Both the position numbers and the translations under genes were made by a program. From an uncultured Clostridia bacterium (GTDB lineage: Bacteria; Bacillota; Clostridia; Lachnospirales; Lachnospiraceae), in contig CAMJIC010000104.1 of assembly GCA_946405675.1 (NCBI GenBank), forward strand, positions 1-8,476: a stretch of 8,476 nucleotides of DNA, in the 5' to 3' direction. The notes beneath the pieces were generated by a model, which ran no database searches, was not told the origin of the DNA, and saw nothing but the letters and a program-made list of their open reading frames with translations. Shown here one piece after another: positions 1 through 6,227 of the stretch. Position 1 is the first letter of the stretch, and each line of letters starts with the position of its first letter.

Positions 1-1
1 C

Positions 2-1195
2 TGCGCCCACCGGGAACCGGAGGGACGGAACTACTGCGTAATCTCCTTTGCGCTTGATATGTCAGACATTCTGATGTTGATTCTCACCAACGGAAGCATT
101 AAGGTCGAGGATCTTTCTTCGCTGGTGGTCGCCATTCTGATCATACGGCTGAGCCTGGAGCTGGTGCGCTGGGTTTTCGCGCTCCGCGTGTTCAGCGGCC
201 TGATTCAGGTGTATGGACTCAGGAAAAGATGGCTCTGGCTGTGCTGGACGGAGTTCCTTAGCTGGATTCCGGTCCTGATCTGGGGCTTCGTGAATAAATA
301 CCAGCCCAGATGGAAGGTGGAGGATCTTCGTGAGGAGATGGAGCGGCTTGCGGCTCATGGCTCGGCAGGGGTCCTGGACCAGGGACTTACGGTGAACCTG
401 AAGGACCGCACGGTCACAGAGTTTTTCCAGAAGAAGGTGCTGCTTCGGGATATCCACCTGTCAATCCCCCAGGGACATATGGTGCTTCTGCTTGGGGGCT
501 CAGGTGCCGGAAAGACGACATTCATCAACGCCGTGAACGGCTATGAGAAGGCGAACGCGGAGGTTATGCTGAATGGAACGAACATGTATACGCAGTATAA
601 GCATATGCAGTATGAAGTCGGCTTTGTTCCCCAGACAGAGATGATGCAGGGGAAGGACACGGTGTGGAATACGCTGATGGATTCCGCCCGGCTGAGGCTG
701 CCGATGGATGTCGATTCCGAGCAAAGAAAGAAGCGGGTGGAGGAGGTGATGGAGATCTTCGGGCTTCTTCCGGTGAGGAACAATCTGGTGGAGAAGCTTT
801 CCGGAGGCCAGAAGAAGCGGCTTTCCATCTCGATGGAGTTTTTGTCCAATCCGTCCCTGTTTATCCTGGATGAGCCGGATTCCGGGCTGGACGGTGTCAT
901 GGCGAGGGAACTGTTTGAGCAGCTTCGCAAGATCGCTGATACAGGGAAGATCGTCATCGTCATCACACATACGCCGGATCGTGTCATCGATCTTTTCGAT
1001 GATGTGATCGTCCTGGCGAAGGACAGTGCCCGCACCGGAAGGCTTGCCTGGTATGGCAGCATTGAGGACGCGAAGAAGTTCTTCCAGTCAGACAGCATGG
1101 AAAAGATCGTGAAGCGCGTGAACCGTAAGGAAGAAGGCGGAGACGGACTGGCGGATGAATATGTGATGAAGTATGCGGAGGTGCAGTATGGCTGA
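2..1195 (+). CDS. ABCG-type ABC transporter ATP-binding protein with N-terminal membrane segments (5' end probably outside window)
   Basis: This is the nucleotide-binding subunit of an ABC-2/ABCG-like transporter and would hydrolyse ATP to drive the permease encoded next to it. Numbering is from the ATG at 59. Two hydrophobic segments lie at about residues 20-42 and 58-78, followed by a charged linker and then the ABC domain from about 115. Visible motifs are Walker A GGSGAGKTT (146-154, Lys152), the Q-loop Gln192 in VPQ, the signature LSGGQ (247-251), Walker B ending in Asp271-Glu272, the D-loop SGLD, and the H-loop His304 in ITHTPD. The 'LRLP' after the Q-loop and 'GGQKKRLSI' around the signature are typical of the ABCG (White) subfamily. 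The frame is open from base 2 to the ATG, and that ATG has no Shine-Dalgarno sequence close by, so the real start is probably upstream, although ATG 59 cannot be excluded. The stop overlaps the permease start by 8 bases. Substrate unknown. Confidence 0.88.
   Translation, partial: CAHREPEGRNYCVISFALDMSDILMLILTNGSIKVEDLSSLVVAILIIRLSLELVRWVFALRVFSGLIQVYGLRKRWLWLCWTEFLSWIPVLIWGFVNKYQPRWKVEDLREEMERLAAHGSAGVLDQGLTVNLKDRTVTEFFQKKVLLRDIHLSIPQGHMVLLLGGSGAGKTTFINAVNGYEKANAEVMLNGTNMYTQYKHMQYEVGFVPQTEMMQGKDTVWNTLMDSARLRLPMDVDSEQRKKRVEEVMEIFGLLPVRNNLVEKLSGGQKKRLSISMEFLSNPSLFILDEPDSGLDGVMARELFEQLRKIADTGKIVIVITHTPDRVIDLFDDVIVLAKDSARTGRLAWYGSIEDAKKFFQSDSMEKIVKRVNRKEEGGDGLADEYVMKYAEVQYG
1177..1181 (+). promoter_or_regulatory. 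Ribosome binding site that fixes the permease start
   Basis: GGAGG lies six bases upstream of the ATG at 1188 and inside the 3' end of the ATPase gene. It favours ATG 1188 over the in-frame ATG at 1173, which lies upstream of this site and has no comparable one. Confidence 0.7.
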
Positions 1196-2378
1196 TAAGA
1201 AGGCGATGATCGATCAGCAGTTTCTGGTGCGCCACAGGGGACGTATCGCTCAGATTCCGATTTTTCTGGGCAAGCAGCTGCGCATGTTTATTTACCAGAG
1301 CGACTGGAAGGTGCTTCCCATGTCTGCTTTGATCGCGGGCCTCGTGGGAATGGTGATCCGCAAGAACATGTTCGTCAATATGGAAGGCTCCCTGATGGGC
1401 GCCTTTGCCCTGGCCTGCGTGGGAATCTGGAACGGATGCTTCAACTCCGTCCAGGTGATCTGCAGGGAGAGGGATGTGATCAAAAGGATGCACCGTTCGG
1501 GCATGCATATCACCTCATATGTCTTTTCCCACATGGTGTATCAGGCGCTGCTTTGTTTGCTCCAGACGATCATCACGGTATATGTGACGCGGGTCGCCGG
1601 CATCCGGTATCCCGATCAGGGGCTGTTTACCCAGTGGTTTATCGTGGATTTCGCGGTCTCGGTCTTTTTGATCACTTATGCGTCTGATATGATGGCGCTC
1701 TGGATCTCTACTATTGCGAAGAACAGTACAACAGCCATGACGATCATGCCGTTCCTGCTGATCTTCCAGCTGGTGTTCTCCGGGGGGATGCTGGCTCTGC
1801 CGGAGTGGTGCAGGCCCCTTACCATGCTGACGGTCTCAAACCCTGCGCTGAAGGTGATCGCCGCGCAGTCGGACTACAATCACCGTCCCATGGTAACCGT
1901 GTGGAATGCGATTACGAAAATGAAAGACTCCGAGATCAAAGGAGGCATCACGGTCGGTGAGGTGCTGGATCAGCTTTCTGACTCGGAGAATGAGAATGTA
2001 CAGGCCATCCGGAAGGTGCAGCTTGACGATGTGATCGCGTCCGTTGAGGAGGCGGCAGGTCTGCCGGCTTCCGGGGAAGGGCTGCATCTCACGGTGGGAG
2101 AGGCGGTAGACCTGCTCAGGACCAGGGAGGATCTGGCCGAGGTCAGGAATCAGGGCATATCGATCAATACGACGGTAGGCGAAGTGATGGACCTGGTGGG
2201 AAAGGATAATGTCAAGTCCTTCATCCAGGGGAAGCTGTCCGCCGGCAGCTATAATCCGGATTATGATTATACAAAATCCAATATCCTCACGTATTGGGGC
2301 CGGCTGCTTCTGTTTGTGCTGGTTTTCGCTCTTCTGGCAACGATCACATTGGAATTCATAGACAAGGATAAGCGGTAA
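1188..2378 (+). CDS. ABC-2/ABCG-type transporter permease with large repeat-bearing TM5-TM6 loop
   Basis: This 396-residue membrane protein is the transmembrane partner of the ATPase upstream. Six hydrophobic segments are visible at about 42-59, 68-88, 108-133, 150-174, 181-204 and 370-390. The motif 'CRERDVIKRMHRSGMH' near residues 92-107 sits in the cytoplasmic loop after TM2 and resembles the E-R-x-x-x-x-R-E coupling region of ABCG half-transporter permeases. 'VFSGGM' at the end of TM5 is also typical of the ABC2_membrane family. About 165 residues separate TM5 and TM6, and this mostly hydrophilic segment holds four related repeats (255-337), which is long for the family. The start at 1188 is chosen because GGAGG precedes it by six bases. 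The 8-base overlap with the ATPase implies coupled translation and assembly as a complex. Export of a lipid, drug or polymer is possible, but nothing in the sequence identifies the cargo. Confidence 0.87.
   Translation: MADKKAMIDQQFLVRHRGRIAQIPIFLGKQLRMFIYQSDWKVLPMSALIAGLVGMVIRKNMFVNMEGSLMGAFALACVGIWNGCFNSVQVICRERDVIKRMHRSGMHITSYVFSHMVYQALLCLLQTIITVYVTRVAGIRYPDQGLFTQWFIVDFAVSVFLITYASDMMALWISTIAKNSTTAMTIMPFLLIFQLVFSGGMLALPEWCRPLTMLTVSNPALKVIAAQSDYNHRPMVTVWNAITKMKDSEIKGGITVGEVLDQLSDSENENVQAIRKVQLDDVIASVEEAAGLPASGEGLHLTVGEAVDLLRTREDLAEVRNQGISINTTVGEVMDLVGKDNVKSFIQGKLSAGSYNPDYDYTKSNILTYWGRLLLFVLVFALLATITLEFIDKDKR
1950..2198 (+). repeat. Four-fold protein repeat in the permease extracellular loop
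   Basis: Within the TM5-TM6 loop of the permease, four short segments align: TVGEVLDQL (residues 255-263), QLDDVIASV (278-286), TVGEAVDLL (302-310) and TVGEVMDLV (329-337). They are spaced 23, 24 and 27 residues apart. Three share the exact core TVGE, and the second is a diverged copy. The pattern of alternating hydrophobic and acidic residues suggests a short helix in each unit. I do not recognise it as a named domain. Confidence 0.6.
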
Positions 2379-2394
2379 GGAGCTGTCGAAAAAT

Positions 2395-2453
2395 AACCTG
2401 TGCAAGCCGCACCTCTGCCGGATCACTGGCAGGGGTGCGGCTTGTAACAGGTT
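2395..2453 (+). terminator. Long near-perfect inverted repeat, probable (weak or bidirectional) terminator
   Basis: Bases 2395-2419 pair with 2428-2453 around the 8-base loop 2420-2427. The arms include AACCTGT/ACAGGTT, AAGCCGCACC/GGTGCGGCTT and CTGCC/GGCAG, with one bulged A at 2446 and wobble pairs. It begins 17 bases after the permease stop and ends 34 bases before the binding-protein start. The right arm is followed only by TACC, so the T-tract is just three bases (2452-2454). Termination may therefore be incomplete, and it could instead act as an mRNA-stabilising or processing hairpin. Confidence 0.6.
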
Positions 2454-2487
2454 TACCGTCAGGCATACCATAGAGAGGAATCATAGG

Positions 2488-3624
2488 ATGCGGAAAGGAT
2501 CAAAGACTATTCATCTGTTTCTGGGGGTGCTGGCAGCAATGCTTTCCTTCCATGCCGGTTCTTCCTCTTTTCCGGCGGCGGGAGCCGATGAGACGGTATC
2601 TTCAGAGCATACGGAGCGCATGGAGGATTCTGCGTCCGGCAGGGGGATGCCATCTTCCGGGCAGGCGGATCCGGCGCACAGTGAAGTGGATTTTGAACAT
2701 GAGCTGGATGGCTATGAACCAAAGAAGAACCGTTACAACTTCTACTTTACCTATAAAACGGTCCATCCCTGGTGGGACGCGGTGGCGCTCGGGATGGAGG
2801 AGGCCCAGCGGCAGTATCTGAAGAAGGGGATCACGATCACCTACGAGTATATGGCGCCGGACGCGGCTTCTGCGGAGGATCAGAAAGAAAGGCTGCTCGC
2901 CGCGCAGCACGGTGCGTATGATGTGATTGGTGTGGATGTCGCGGATGAGGCGGCGATCTCCCCCGTACTTGACCGGATGGCGGATTCCGGAGTGAAGGTA
3001 ATGACATTTTCCAGCTCCGATGCTGCCGGGGGGTGCAAAAGGATCGCTTATGTGGGCAATACCCATAATTACCTGGATGGCGCAAACTTAACGCAGGCAC
3101 TTTGCGACAGGCTGGGGTACAGGGGCAAGGTCGCGATCCTTGTGGGAAGCGCCGGCGCGCCCTGCCATGAAGACCGGGCAAAGGGAGCCAGGGATACCAT
3201 TGAGAAATATCCGGACATGGAGATCGTGGCGACGGAGTATGATATGGATTCCGTTGACCTGGCGTATGACCTGACAATGCAGATCCTGAAAGACTGTCCT
3301 GATCTGGACGGGATCGTATGCTGCAATATGAGCAATCCGGTTGGCGCTGCCAGGGCGGTCACGCAGACCGGGAGCGATACAGTGATCGTGGGGATGGACC
3401 ATGATGAGGAGGCGCTGCATTACCTGGATGAGGGAATCATCTACTGCCTTGGCGTGCAGGATTGCTATTCGATCGGCTTTGACACGATCCAGGTTGCGGT
3501 CAAAATAGCGGACGGAAACCTTCCGGGAGATCTCTTTCCGGAGAAGACAGACGAGAGGACCACGATCATTTACCAGGAAGATGCACAGCGTCTGCTGGAA
3601 CTGCTGTATGGTGATATTTCATGA
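2488..3624 (+). CDS. Ribose-type periplasmic (substrate) binding protein, Peripla_BP_4 fold, lacking a lipobox
   Basis: This is a secreted or membrane-tethered ligand-binding protein of 378 residues. Residues 1-33 are a basic start (RKGSK) followed by a hydrophobic core and small residues, consistent with a signal peptide or N-terminal anchor. No cysteine lipobox is present. Residues 35-80 are a charged, Ser/Gly-rich linker. From about 82 the two-lobed type I fold is recognisable: NFYFTYKTVHPWWDAV, IGVDVADEAAISPVLD (147-162), AYVGNTHNYLDGANL (187-201), GKVAILVGS followed by an EDRAKGARD helix, and the closing VIVGMDHDEEALHYLDEG and VQDCYSIGFDTI segments. These match the RbsB/sugar-binding pattern, so the ligand may be a sugar or AI-2-like molecule. 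No import ATPase or ribose-type permease is adjacent. Its stop overlaps the start of a diguanylate cyclase (ATGA), so a sensory role is more likely than uptake (inference). Eight cysteines in the mature part are unusual. AGAGGA at 2474-2479 precedes the ATG. Confidence 0.85.
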   Translation: MRKGSKTIHLFLGVLAAMLSFHAGSSSFPAAGADETVSSEHTERMEDSASGRGMPSSGQADPAHSEVDFEHELDGYEPKKNRYNFYFTYKTVHPWWDAVALGMEEAQRQYLKKGITITYEYMAPDAASAEDQKERLLAAQHGAYDVIGVDVADEAAISPVLDRMADSGVKVMTFSSSDAAGGCKRIAYVGNTHNYLDGANLTQALCDRLGYRGKVAILVGSAGAPCHEDRAKGARDTIEKYPDMEIVATEYDMDSVDLAYDLTMQILKDCPDLDGIVCCNMSNPVGAARAVTQTGSDTVIVGMDHDEEALHYLDEGIIYCLGVQDCYSIGFDTIQVAVKIADGNLPGDLFPEKTDERTTIIYQEDAQRLLELLYGDIS

Positions 3625-5126
3625 AGAGAAAGATACGCATCACGAACAAAACATTTGTCCTGACTGCTGTCATAGGGAGCCTTCTGATCATGGAGATGGT
3701 AATGGCCAATACCATCTGGTCCACGAAACAGACCGGCTCTGCAACCGAGGAAGCAGTTTCCGCGGTCAGCTCCTTTTACCTGGAAGCGATGGCAGACCGG
3801 CGCGCCAAGATCATTACCAACCAGATCAACAGTACCTTTGATGAGATGGAGAGAGCCCTGGTTTTTATCGAGGGGGAAGGGGCAAGTTCACAGGAGGAGC
3901 TGAGGGAGGCCATCGGGAAGGTGAAGCTCCTGCTGTCGATCAGCCGGTTCGCGCTTGTGGACGAGGAGGATATTGTTTATACACAATACACGACCTACAC
4001 AGGGAAAAGCCGGCATGATTTCCTGGCGGAAGGGAAGATGAAGGGCCGGACCATCAGTACGGTTACGCTGTATGATTCCTCCAGGCAGCTGTGCCTGGCG
4101 ATCCCGGCCCGTGATCTGTTTATCATGGGGAAACCCTTCAAGGCCTGTTTTGTCCAGCTGGACATCGATGCGATCGTAGACCTGCTGGCGTTCGACGACG
4201 AGGACGGAACCTATTTCGGGCTGTATTCCGGAAACGGCGGAAACATCTCCGGCACACAGCTTGGGCCGGTGATCTTAGACCAGAATATCCTGGAGGCGAC
4301 CAAAGGCGTTGCCGCGGCGGATGTCTGGGAGAGAACCCGCAAAGACTTCGCAGAGGGAAGAAAGGGAAGCATGACATTTGCTTCCAGAGATGGCCAGGAG
4401 ACACTAAGCTATGTCCCGGTTCCGGATACGGGCTGGGAAATGGCGGTACTGATCCGTGACAGCGTGATCCAGGATCAGATCCGGGATATCAGTGAAAAGA
4501 ACCTGACCGCCAGCAGGAACCAGATCATATTCGCAATCGTGGCCGTGCTGCTTCTGGCTGTCATCCTTTTGTGGGAGCTCAGGAGGATGGCCGCACAGCG
4601 GCTTGAAAAAGAGAAGGCGGCCAGCCAGGCTTTCCAGGAAATGGCGAACAGGGACTCCATGACCGGCTTGTGGAACCGGCATGCGTACTATGAGAGGGAG
4701 GCCGCTATTAATCAGGAGCTTGCGGAAGGGAAGCTTCATAAGCTGGCTGTTGTGGTCTGTGACATCAACGGCTTGAAATATGTCAATGATACCATGGGAC
4801 ATGCAGCCGGGGACAGGCTGATCAAAGATGCCGGTGCAATGATCTGCGGCCATTTTACCCACGGGGATGTTTACCGGGTCGGCGGGGACGAGTTTGTTGT
4901 CCTTCTTCAGGGGGAAGGATACGATGAGATGACGGACGTGATCCGTGAATTGAACCGAAGGGCCGAGGCCAACATCAGGGAAGGCGCGGTGGTCATCGCG
5001 GCCGGATACGCCGTCCGGGAGCAGGGCGACGGACGGCTTCATGATGTATTTGACAGGGCAGACCAGATGATGTATGAACGGAAGAAAGAATTGAAGGCAA
5101 TGGGAGCCAGAACCAGACAGATCTGA
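3621..5126 (+). CDS. Membrane diguanylate cyclase with extracellular double-Cache-like sensor
   Basis: This 501-residue protein is predicted to make c-di-GMP from two GTP under control of an extracellular signal. TM1 is at about 11-31. An outside domain of about 265 residues follows and ends in SYVPVPDTGWEMAVLI, the usual closing strand of dCache_1 sensors. TM2 is at about 302-321, then a short coiled linker and the GGDEF domain from about 340. Catalytic features are intact: DSMTGLWNRHAYY (from Asp345), CDINGLKYVNDTMGHAAGD with the metal-binding Asp, the exact GGDEF at 421-425, and FDRADQMMYERKK at the end. The RxxD inhibitory site normally found five residues before GGDEF is absent (Phe and Gly occupy the Arg and Asp positions). 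The start overlaps the stop of the binding-protein gene by 4 bases and has only a weak GGTGA six bases upstream, so translation is probably coupled. A binding-protein-loaded sensor comparable to LuxP-LuxQ is a plausible model, not a demonstrated one. Confidence 0.9.
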   Translation: MKRKIRITNKTFVLTAVIGSLLIMEMVMANTIWSTKQTGSATEEAVSAVSSFYLEAMADRRAKIITNQINSTFDEMERALVFIEGEGASSQEELREAIGKVKLLLSISRFALVDEEDIVYTQYTTYTGKSRHDFLAEGKMKGRTISTVTLYDSSRQLCLAIPARDLFIMGKPFKACFVQLDIDAIVDLLAFDDEDGTYFGLYSGNGGNISGTQLGPVILDQNILEATKGVAAADVWERTRKDFAEGRKGSMTFASRDGQETLSYVPVPDTGWEMAVLIRDSVIQDQIRDISEKNLTASRNQIIFAIVAVLLLAVILLWELRRMAAQRLEKEKAASQAFQEMANRDSMTGLWNRHAYYEREAAINQELAEGKLHKLAVVVCDINGLKYVNDTMGHAAGDRLIKDAGAMICGHFTHGDVYRVGGDEFVVLLQGEGYDEMTDVIRELNRRAEANIREGAVVIAAGYAVREQGDGRLHDVFDRADQMMYERKKELKAMGARTRQI

Positions 5127-5182
5127 TCCTGCCCTGTATTCGCAATCCGTGGGATTCCTGCCCTGCTGCTTGCTCATATATA

Positions 5183-5207
5183 GGGGCATGCAATAAAGCA
5201 TCGCCCC
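5183..5207 (+). promoter_or_regulatory. Hairpin mutually exclusive with the downstream terminator (candidate antiterminator)
   Basis: GGGGC (5183-5187) pairs with GCCCC (5203-5207) and ATGC (5188-5191) pairs with GCAT (5198-5201). The loop is AATAAA and C5202 is bulged, giving nine pairs, seven of them G-C. The right arm uses the same bases (5198-5207) that build the lower half of the terminator, so both cannot form at once. The pairing is directly visible, but the regulatory role is inference. No known riboswitch aptamer is recognised upstream. Confidence 0.4.
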
Positions 5208-5244
5208 CACTGGCAAGCAAGCTTGCCGTGTGGGCATGCTTTTT
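5195..5244 (+). terminator. Strong intrinsic terminator after the cyclase gene
   Basis: AAAGCAT (5195-5201) pairs with ATGCTTT (5236-5242). The stem continues through GCCC/GGGC (5203-5206 with 5232-5235), CAC/GTG and GGCAAG/CTTGCC (5212-5217 with 5222-5227), with a CAAG loop at 5218-5221. There is one mismatch (5207/5231) and single-base bulges at 5202 and 5211. Five T residues (5240-5244) complete a classic rho-independent terminator. It lies 68 bases after the cyclase stop and 40 bases before the hydrolase start. Confidence 0.85.
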
Positions 5245-5284
5245 GCACTGGAGCTATACATTTTGACAGAATTCAGGTGACAGA

Positions 5285-6109
5285 ATGAAATATGCATGGT
5301 ACAGCATGATCGCTTTGGTACTCGCATTTGGTGCAGGTTTTTTCCTTGCCGCTCTTGTGCGGAGGAAGCTGAAAAAGAAACCGCCTTTATGGGCGCATAT
5401 CCTGTCTGGTACAGGGATCGGGATCCTGATCTGCGTGGCAGCCGCCTTCGGATATCTGAGCGTGCATTATTCGGCTAAGGAGGAAGCCCTGCAGGTGCTT
5501 TCTGAATCATCCGGTGTGAAGATATCCCCGATGGATGGGGGCTATCTTCTGGACGGGCCGGGTGAAAAGGCGGCATTGATCTTTTATCCCGGTACGAAGG
5601 TGGAAGCAGAGGCGTACCTCCCGCTGATGAAGCGGACCGCGGAAAAGGGAGTTGACTGCTTCCTACTGAAGATGCCGATGAATATGCCGTTTTTCGGCAA
5701 AAACGCCGCAGACAGGGTAACTGCTGCATACGATTATGAAACGCTTCTTATCGGGGGCCATTCACTGGGGGGATACGTCGCGGCAGGATATGCCGCGGAG
5801 CATGAGGATCGCATAGACGGCGTCGTCCTGCTGGCTGCCTATCCGCCTGCACAGCTTGGCGATTCCCTCCGCCTGCTTTCTGTTTACGGCAGCGAGGACG
5901 GGGAGCTTGGCATGGAAAGCTATGAATCTGCGAAGCGATATTACCCGAAAGATTCTACGGAAGTCATTATCCAAGGAGGCAACCATGCGCAGTTCGGTAA
6001 CTACGGCAGCATGAAAAATGATGGCGAAGCGACGATCACAGCAAGGGAGCAGCAGGAGCAGACGGCTGACGCGATCGTTCAAATCGCACAGGGGCTGCTG
6101 CGCAAGTGA
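5285..6109 (+). CDS. Membrane-anchored alpha/beta hydrolase (Abhydrolase_5-like)
   Basis: This 274-residue serine hydrolase is probably held in the membrane with its catalytic domain outside the cell. Two hydrophobic segments lie at about 5-27 and 36-58, separated by the basic stretch RRKLKKK. The catalytic domain starts around residue 75. The nucleophile elbow GHSLGG places Ser160, the acid is Asp205 in YGSEDG, and His234 lies in GGNHAQFGNYG, so the Ser-Asp-His triad is complete. The C-terminal 'GDG/DGEA-TI-REQQ' type stretch (NDGEATITAREQQ) and the early YPGTKVEAEAYLPL segment are typical of PF12695-like proteins from Firmicutes. The substrate is unknown; an ester or lipid is a reasonable guess. 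The start is supported by AGGTGA (5275-5280) four bases upstream. It follows a strong terminator, so it is expressed either by readthrough or from a promoter I cannot identify. Confidence 0.85.
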   Translation: MKYAWYSMIALVLAFGAGFFLAALVRRKLKKKPPLWAHILSGTGIGILICVAAAFGYLSVHYSAKEEALQVLSESSGVKISPMDGGYLLDGPGEKAALIFYPGTKVEAEAYLPLMKRTAEKGVDCFLLKMPMNMPFFGKNAADRVTAAYDYETLLIGGHSLGGYVAAGYAAEHEDRIDGVVLLAAYPPAQLGDSLRLLSVYGSEDGELGMESYESAKRYYPKDSTEVIIQGGNHAQFGNYGSMKNDGEATITAREQQEQTADAIVQIAQGLLRK

Positions 6110-6135
6110 TTCCGGGCAATAACTACTCATCCTTC

Positions 6136-6176
6136 TACAGGACGGTCCGCTGACGGGGGTGGCCTGTAACGATTTT
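6136..6176 (+). terminator. Possible weak terminator after the hydrolase gene
   Basis: TACAGG (6136-6141) pairs with CCTGTA (6163-6168), and a short inner CCG/CGG pairing is possible in the 21-base loop. ACGATTTT follows. The stem is short and the loop large, so termination here would be inefficient. It is the only structure I see in the 118 bases between the hydrolase stop and the next start. Confidence 0.3.
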
Positions 6177-6216
6177 ATTCTGTGCGGCCGAGTGAAAAGA
6201 CAGGCAGGAAAAAGCC

Positions 6217-6222
6217 GGAGGA
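6217..6222 (+). promoter_or_regulatory. Ribosome binding site that fixes the start of the large sensor gene
   Basis: GGAGGA lies five bases upstream of ATG 6228. It makes this the clear start over the in-frame GTG at 6159, which would add 23 residues (MACNDFILCG...) with no recognisable role ahead of the first membrane segment. Confidence 0.8.
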
Positions 6223-6227
6223 ATTCC

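Noticed and set aside
5127..5165. Direct repeat TCCTGCCCTG at 5127-5136 and 5156-5165
   Set aside because: Only ten bases, two copies, with no accompanying element. It could be an operator but is equally likely to be chance.
5155..5182. TATATA (5177-5182) as a -10 box with TTCCTG upstream
   Set aside because: The -35 match is poor, and transcription would start inside the first hairpin and run into the terminator. Not supportable without start-site mapping.
5263..5291. TTGACA as a -35 box for the hydrolase gene
   Set aside because: With normal spacing the -10 box would fall at 5286-5291, inside the coding region, and reads TGAAAT.
4404..5327. A stop-free minus-strand frame of about 307 codons over the GGDEF domain and the terminator
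   Set aside because: It is antisense to conserved cyclase sequence, crosses a strong terminator, and has no domain signature.
6159..6227. GTG start giving a 23-residue longer sensor protein
   Set aside because: ATG 6228 has GGAGGA five bases upstream. The extension overlaps the hairpin near 6163 and adds no recognisable feature.
6110..6227. Search for a c-di-GMP riboswitch upstream of the cyclase genes (also checked 2379-2487 and 5127-5284)
   Set aside because: None of the conserved GEMM-type aptamer elements is visible in these intergenic regions.
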